A stretch of DNA of 64,000 nucleotides. It comes from Apium graveolens (lineage: Eukaryota > Streptophyta > Magnoliopsida > Apiales > Apiaceae). Positions 59,901 through 64,000 of the stretch are shown here, one piece after another. The first letter of the stretch is position 1; each line of letters opens with the position of its first letter. The notes below the pieces were generated by a model. The model did no database searches. It worked only from the letters and a program-made list of their open reading frames with translations, and was not told where the DNA came from. The stretch covers positions 66,157,669-66,221,668 of the forward strand of contig NC_133650.1 in assembly GCF_009905375.1 (NCBI RefSeq), in the 5' to 3' direction. The position numbers and the translations under genes were made by a program.

Positions 59901-60922
59901 TGATATGTGTTCTTGATGATGGTGAAGTCTTGGGAGTGCTTAGTAGGGTTTTTGGAACCTAAAACAACCATTAAAATCAAGAAACCAAATAAAAGTTACT
60001 ATTCATAGTATTTACTATCATCTTTCTTGAATTTATTTCACCCCTCAAACCTTGATAAAAAGAGCTTAAAGATTTATCTTACCTTAGTTTAGGTGGTATG
60101 AAGCTTGAGAATTAATGGGGGAATTTTTCCATGGCTAGAGCTTGGTGTTTTGATTTTGATTTCTCCTTTCTTTTTGATGAAGCCGAATGGTGATGTTTGG
60201 GAGAGAGAGAGAGAGAGAGAGAGTTTTTGTGTTACTTCTTGGTTGATTCTTGAAATAATGTGTGATATCTTGTTTATTCTTCTAGTATAAGTCATATGAT
60301 TGATTTTTGTTGCCAAATCTCTAGACAATTCTAGCTAGGCTTTTTAGATTACAAGCTAAGCTAATTAGCTTAGTCATTAGCTTCACTATTCTCTAGCCCT
60401 AGTTGATCATCCTACTTTCTTAGCTCATTATTTAATAAATTAACCATGGTTACTTTTCTACCATGGTTAGTTAGTGTGTTGCGTTTATTTAATCGCTTAC
60501 GCGTTCGTTCGGTCGTTTAAACATTTTCGTAATACTTTCTCGGAAACGGTTCGCGACGTAAATCCTTTCGTATTTATTCCTCATGTTTTGAAGTATCGTC
60601 CTTGGATATAAATCCCTAGGGTTTTAAATTCATAATTATATTGTGATCCTCGTAATGCTCGATGATTCGTAAATATGGTCGTTTTTTAAAGTTCGTTTCT
60701 TCGAAAACTAATAGCGTTTAAATACACTCATTTGGTATGTATAATCATAATATCAACTTCGAAACTCATTTTCTCATGCACAACATAGTGTGGGCTAAAA
60801 TATTTTTCCCGTCTGTCAGGGTTACTATTTCATTAAGCGTTTTACAAGGTATCAAAAATTCGAGTTATTATATTACTATTCATAAAGGTCTTTTACTGAT
60901 GTCAAAAATTTAGGTTTTTACA
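56998..60922 (-). repeat. Tekay-3 5' LTR (right copy)
   Basis: 3925 bp, ends TGTAATGCCCCC and GGTTTTTACA. It contains the three-unit CCGGGTTTT/TCGGTCT repeat (about 58540-58820) and a (GA)n run at 60199-60223 that is shorter and interrupted in the left LTR. The short frames match the left LTR. No gene. Confidence 0.92.
60199..60223. repeat. (GA)n microsatellite
   Basis: A pure GA dinucleotide run of about 12 units inside the Tekay-3 right LTR. The left LTR has a shorter run broken by GTGAG at about 41770-41788, so it expanded or contracted after insertion. Confidence 0.9.
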
Positions 60923-61547
60923 TGCCTAGTTACGCAAAGTTTATGAAAGGTATTCTCTCTCGGAAAGTGAAGCTAGATGATTTAGAGGTTATCGCTCATA
61001 CGGAGGAATGCAGTGCTGTGCAACAGAAGTTGCCTCCGAAGCTTAAAGATCCAGGAAGCTTCACTATTCCATGCACTATAGGAAAAGTGTCTTTTGACAG
61101 ATGCTTATGTGACTTTGGAGCTAGCATCAATCTGATGCCTTTGTCAATCTTCAAGAAGTTGAATCTGCCTGATCCAAAACCAACCTATATGACTTTGCAG
61201 TTGGCCGACCGTTCTATTACATATCCGCGAGGTATTGTGGAGGATGTCTAGGTCAAGGTTGATAAACTCATCTTCCTGCTAATTTCGTAATTCTTGATTT
61301 CGAGGAGGATAAGAAGATTCCCATAATTTTGGGAAGACCTTTCTTGGCAACAGGACGAACCTTGATAAATGTATAGAAGGGTGAGCTTACAATGCGAGTG
61401 CTGGATCAGGATGTAGCTTTTAATATGTTCAATGCTATGAAATTTCCTATGGAAAATAAGGAGTGCTTAAAAGTGGAGTTGGTTGATTTTGTAATTACTT
61501 CATAACTTGATCAATTGCTAAGGTCTGATGCCTTGTAGAAGGCCTTA
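60923..61547 (+). pseudogene. Athila(+) gag end and protease
   Basis: Continues gag from 38616 (SYAKFMKGILSRKVKLDDLE). TIPCTIGKVSFDRCLCDFGASINLMP then contains the protease active site (D-F-G-A-S). A TAG at 61249-61251 (Gln site) ends the first frame. Near 61285 a one-base shift moves the frame, after which [24 protein letters not shown] (the protease C-terminal block) is clear. A further TAG occurs near 61373 and two more stops before 61540. The protease would process Gag-Pol; it is inactive in this state. Confidence 0.85.
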
Positions 61548-62390
61548 TTGGGGAATTCCGATAGTGAAGATGACGAAGGTGAAGAGCAATTGCAATATCT
61601 GAATGCTTCTCCCTGGAAGAGAAAGATTGATATGCCTTTTGAAACTCTTGGAATGGAGGAATTTAACAAAGCTCCTAAACACCCCAAGCCATCTACTGAG
61701 GAAGCTCCTACTTTTGAGCTTAAGCCTTTACCTGAGCATTTGAGGTATGCGTTTTAGGTGATGCATCTACTTTTCCTGTTATTATTGCATCTGACCTTTC
61801 AGGTAGCGACGAGGAGAAGCTTTTGAGGATTCTAAGAGAGTTCAAATCGGCAATTGGATGGACTATAGCAGATATTAAGGGAATCAACCCTTCTTATTAC
61901 ATGCATAAAATTCTGCTAGAGGAAGGTAGCAAGCCTACGGTTGCGCAGAAAAGAAGACTTAATCCGATCATGAAGGAAGTAGTGAAGAAAGAAATTCTTA
62001 AGTGGCCAGATGCAGGGATTATTTATCCCATTTCTGAAAGTTCTTGGGTGAGTCCAGACCAAAGAAGGGATGTATCACAGTTGTTGCTAATGAGAAGAAT
62101 GAGCTCATTCCTACTTGAACAGTCATGGGATGGAGAGTTTGTATGGACTACAGGAAGCTGAAGAAGGCCACAAGGAAGGATCACTTCCCTCTGCCTTTCA
62201 TTGACCAGATGTTTGACCAGTTGGCTGGTCACGAGTATTACTGTCTTCTGGATGGTTATTCGGGTTACAATCAGATTTGTATCGCTCCAGAAGATCAAGA
62301 GAAGACTACCCTCACTTGTCCATTTAATACTTTCGCCTTCAGATGAGTTTCTTTTGGTCTGTGTGGTGCCCCAGCCACATTTCAGAGATG
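61548..62390 (+). pseudogene. Athila(+) reverse transcriptase, N-terminal part
   Basis: The linker EDDEGEEQLQYLNASPWKR and FELKPLPEHLRYAF precedes ILREFKSAIGWTIADIKGI and the RT start NPIMKEVVKKEILKWPDAGIIYPISESSWVSP. There, near 62060, about ten bases are missing compared with the expected VQ.VPKKGG block, which shifts the frame. VVANEKNELIPT then meets a TGA (a CGA site, near 62118), and GWRVCMDYRKLKKATRKDHFPLPFIDQM and YSGYNQI follow. A TGA at 62344-62346 cuts just before VSFGLCGAPATFQRC. The motif set is of the Athila type (DYRKLKKATRKDHFPLPF). Confidence 0.88.
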
Positions 62391-63240
62391 TATGATGGCC
62401 ATCTTTTCTGATATGATTGGCCCAAATGTGGAGGTGTTCATGGATGACTTCTCTGTATTTGATGATTCTTTTGATGAATGCTTGCAGAATCTTGGACATG
62501 TTCTCAAGAGATGTGTTGAGACCAACTTGGTTCTCAAGTGGGAGAAATATCATTTTTCGGTGCACCAGGGCATTATTCTTGGTCACAAGGTTTCTAGTAA
62601 GGGTCTTGAGGTGGAAAAAGCCAAGATGGGGGTCATTGAAAATCTTCCTCCACCAATTTCTGTTAAGGGAATTCATAGTTTTCTTGGTCATGCGGGCTTC
62701 TATAGGCGTTTCATCAAGGACTTCTCTAAGATTTCGAAGCCATTGTGCAGTTTTCTAGAGAAAGATTTCCCTTTCAAGTTTGATGATGAGTGACTTTCCT
62801 CTTTTGAGACATTGAAGAAGAGTTTAATCTCGGCACATGTCATAACTGCACCTGACTGAAATGAACCTTTTGAGATGATGTGCGATACAGGTGACTATGC
62901 AGTTGGAGCAGTTCTTGGGCAGAGAAAGAACAATATATTTCATGTGGTCTACTACGCTAGTAAGACCTTGAATGGTGCTCAACTGAATTATACTACTACG
63001 GAGAAAGAGCTTTTGGCTATTGTCTATGGTTTTGAGAAATTTAGATCTTATCTACTCGGGACGAAGGTGACAGTTTTCACTGATCACGTTGTAATTCGTT
63101 ATCTCGTGTCGAAGAAGGACTCGAAGCCAAGGTTGATTCGATGGGTTCTTTTACTTCAGGAGTTTGAGTTAGAGATCAAGGACAAAAAAGGGACTAAAAA
63201 TCAAGTCGCTGATCATCTTTCGCGTTTAGAGAACCCTAAT
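62391..63240 (+). pseudogene. Athila(+) RT catalytic part and RNase H
   Basis: The frame opens again with MMAIFSDMIGPNVEVFMDDFSVF, carrying the catalytic Asp pair, then DECLQNLGHVLKRCVETNLVL and FLGHAGFYRRFIKDFSKISKPL. Stops occur at 62791-62793 and 62867-62869 (a Trp codon to TGA in APDWNEPF). From 62870 the frame stays open: [52 protein letters not shown] and FTDH are RNase H blocks, where CDTGDY replaces the more usual CDASDY. It ends at [14 protein letters not shown]. Confidence 0.88.
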
Positions 63241-64000
63241 GCTACTTCACTGGAAAAGATATTGATAAATGAGTCTTTTCCCGTGGAGCAGTTGTTTGAA
63301 GTGCAAGAGGAAGAACCATGGTTCGCAGACATTGTGAACTACCTTGTGAGCAATGTCATGCCTCCCGATTTATCGTACGCTCAAAGGAAGAAGTTTTTGC
63401 ATGAAGTGAAGTGGTATATGTGGGATGAGCTGTATCTTTTTCGACAAGGAGCTGACCAAATCATCAGGAGATGTATTCCGTACAGTGAAACGGGGGGGGG
63501 GGGGGTCTTGCAAGATTACCACTCAACGGCTTATGGAGGACATTATGGGGGAGAAAAGATAACATCTCGTATTCTTCAAGAAGGTTTCTTTTGGCCAACC
63601 TTGTTTAAAGATGCTCATCAATTCATTTTGAAATGTGATCGATGTCAACGTGTGGGTAATATGTCTAAAAGGGATGAGATGCCTCTTAATGTGCTTCTTG
63701 AGGTTGAAGTCTTCGATGTTTGGGGAATTGACTTCATGGGGCTATTTGTCTTATCTTGTAATAATCAGTATATCTTGTTGGCAGTTGATTATGTGTCGAA
63801 ATGGGTTGAAGGTATGGCGTTGCCAACGAACGATGCAAAAGTGGTGCTTAATTTTCTTCACAAGCAGATATTCACCAGGTTTGGAACTCCAAGAGTCATA
63901 ATCAGTGATGAGGGGTCACATTTTTGCAATCAGAAATTCACTACTATGATGCAAAGGTATAATGTGAATCATCACATTGTTACGGCTTATCATCCTCAGA
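63241..64000 (+). CDS. Athila(+) integrase, open to the window edge
   Basis: The same open frame as RNase H continues without a stop from 62870 to at least 64000. The zinc site has the His pair in [15 protein letters not shown] and the Cys pair in [11 protein letters not shown]. The catalytic core shows the first Asp in WGIDFMG and the second in [11 protein letters not shown]; the Glu lies beyond the window. [17 protein letters not shown] is a hallmark of the Athila/Tat integrase. The only oddity is a 14-G run at 63492-63505, which adds four Gly codons without breaking the frame. Since upstream pol is broken, it could not be made from the normal polyprotein. Confidence 0.85.
63492..63505 (+). 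repeat. Homopolymer of 14 G inside Athila(+) integrase
   Basis: The run follows PYSET and encodes four glycines in frame. Such a long G tract is unusual in this AT-rich DNA. Either polymerase slippage or a sequencing/assembly error could produce it. The true length is uncertain; a change of one base would shift the frame of integrase. Confidence 0.85.

Larger units (their letters stand above)
38617..60922 (-). mobile_element. Tekay-3: internally deleted Ty3/gypsy element, host of Tekay-4
   Basis: LTRs 38617-42479 and 56998-60922 are flanked by TGCCT duplications. A primer site at 56982-56993 and a purine tract after 42479 give minus orientation. Leaving out Tekay-4 (42808-56343), only about 980 bp of internal sequence remain: a leader, part of integrase and the chromodomain. 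Gag, PR, RT and RNase H are gone, so it could move only with helper proteins. LTR divergence is higher than in the other elements (11 differences in 180 bases in one stretch, 8 in 92 in another), which fits its being older than its passenger. Confidence 0.9.
18654..64000 (+). mobile_element. Athila(+): outermost element, split by four insertions
   Basis: Discontinuous pieces 18654-18971, 22292-22435, 36028-38616 and 60923-64000 make one collinear Athila-like element (LTR, tRNA-Asp type primer site, gag, PR, RT, RNase H, integrase). The insertions between them are the solo LTR, Tekay-2 and Tekay-3. Athila(-) with its passengers probably entered the same LTR at 18653/18654. The 3' end is beyond the window. 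An alternative for the left edge is a 5' truncation of Athila(+) instead of insertion of Athila(-); this needs flanking sequence. Confidence 0.8.

Noticed and set aside
62023..62691. 222-codon minus-strand frame across the Athila(+) RT
   Set aside because: Long only because the opposite strand is constrained RT sequence; the sense strand holds the RT motifs.
63635..63901. 88-codon plus-strand frame near the right edge
   Set aside because: It is an out-of-frame reading of integrase; the true frame is one base different and carries [10 protein letters not shown] and the Asp motifs.

Overview
This 64 kb window looks like heterochromatic intergenic DNA of a large-genome flowering plant, probably a eudicot. 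I recognise no host gene, tRNA, rRNA or CRISPR array. Almost every base can be assigned to an LTR retrotransposon, and the elements are nested inside one another. The element types (Athila-like and Tekay/Del-like Ty3/gypsy, plus Ty1/copia with tRNA-iMet primer sites) and AT-rich LTRs of 3-4 kb support a plant. I cannot name the species.

The outermost unit I can infer is one plus-strand Athila-like element, called Athila(+) here. Its 5' LTR survives as three pieces (18654-18971, 22292-22435, 36028-36807). Its primer site is at 36814-36831. Its gag starts at 36948, breaks at 38616 and resumes at 60923. PR, RT, RNase H and integrase then run off the right edge. Four insertions split it: (1) a minus-strand Athila-like element, Athila(-), whose 5' LTR is 17221-18653; (2) a solo Tekay-type LTR, 18972-22291; (3) Tekay-2, 22436-36027, minus strand, target-site duplication (TSD) GAACC; (4) Tekay-3, 38617-60922, minus strand, TSD TGCCT.

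Deeper layers: Athila(-) gag is broken at 16072 by a copia-like element (copia-B, LTR 14529-16071). Its leader is broken at 14380 by a second copia element (copia-A, LTR 13834-14379). The copia-A gag is in turn split by Tekay-1 (164-12892, minus strand, TSD CTTCA). On the other side, Tekay-3 carries Tekay-4 (42808-56343, plus strand, TSD TTATA) inside its integrase/chromodomain region. Four insertions therefore have perfect 5-bp TSDs with readable boundaries.

No element here encodes a complete intact polyprotein. Tekay-1 and Tekay-4 keep recognisable gag-PR-RT-RNase H-integrase-chromodomain but carry several stops and, in Tekay-1, a frameshift. Most stops can be explained by C-to-T or G-to-A changes (CAG to TAG, TGG to TGA/TAG), as expected from decay of methylated cytosine. 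Tekay-2 has a scrambled internal region, with a second RT/RNase H/integrase fragment upstream of gag. Tekay-3 has lost everything between its leader and integrase. The most notable observations are the complete nesting order, the Tekay-2 mosaic, extra ORFs upstream of gag in Tekay elements (a 170-codon one in Tekay-1 is uninterrupted), and a 56-bp hairpin-bearing tandem array that differs by one unit between the two Tekay-2 LTRs.
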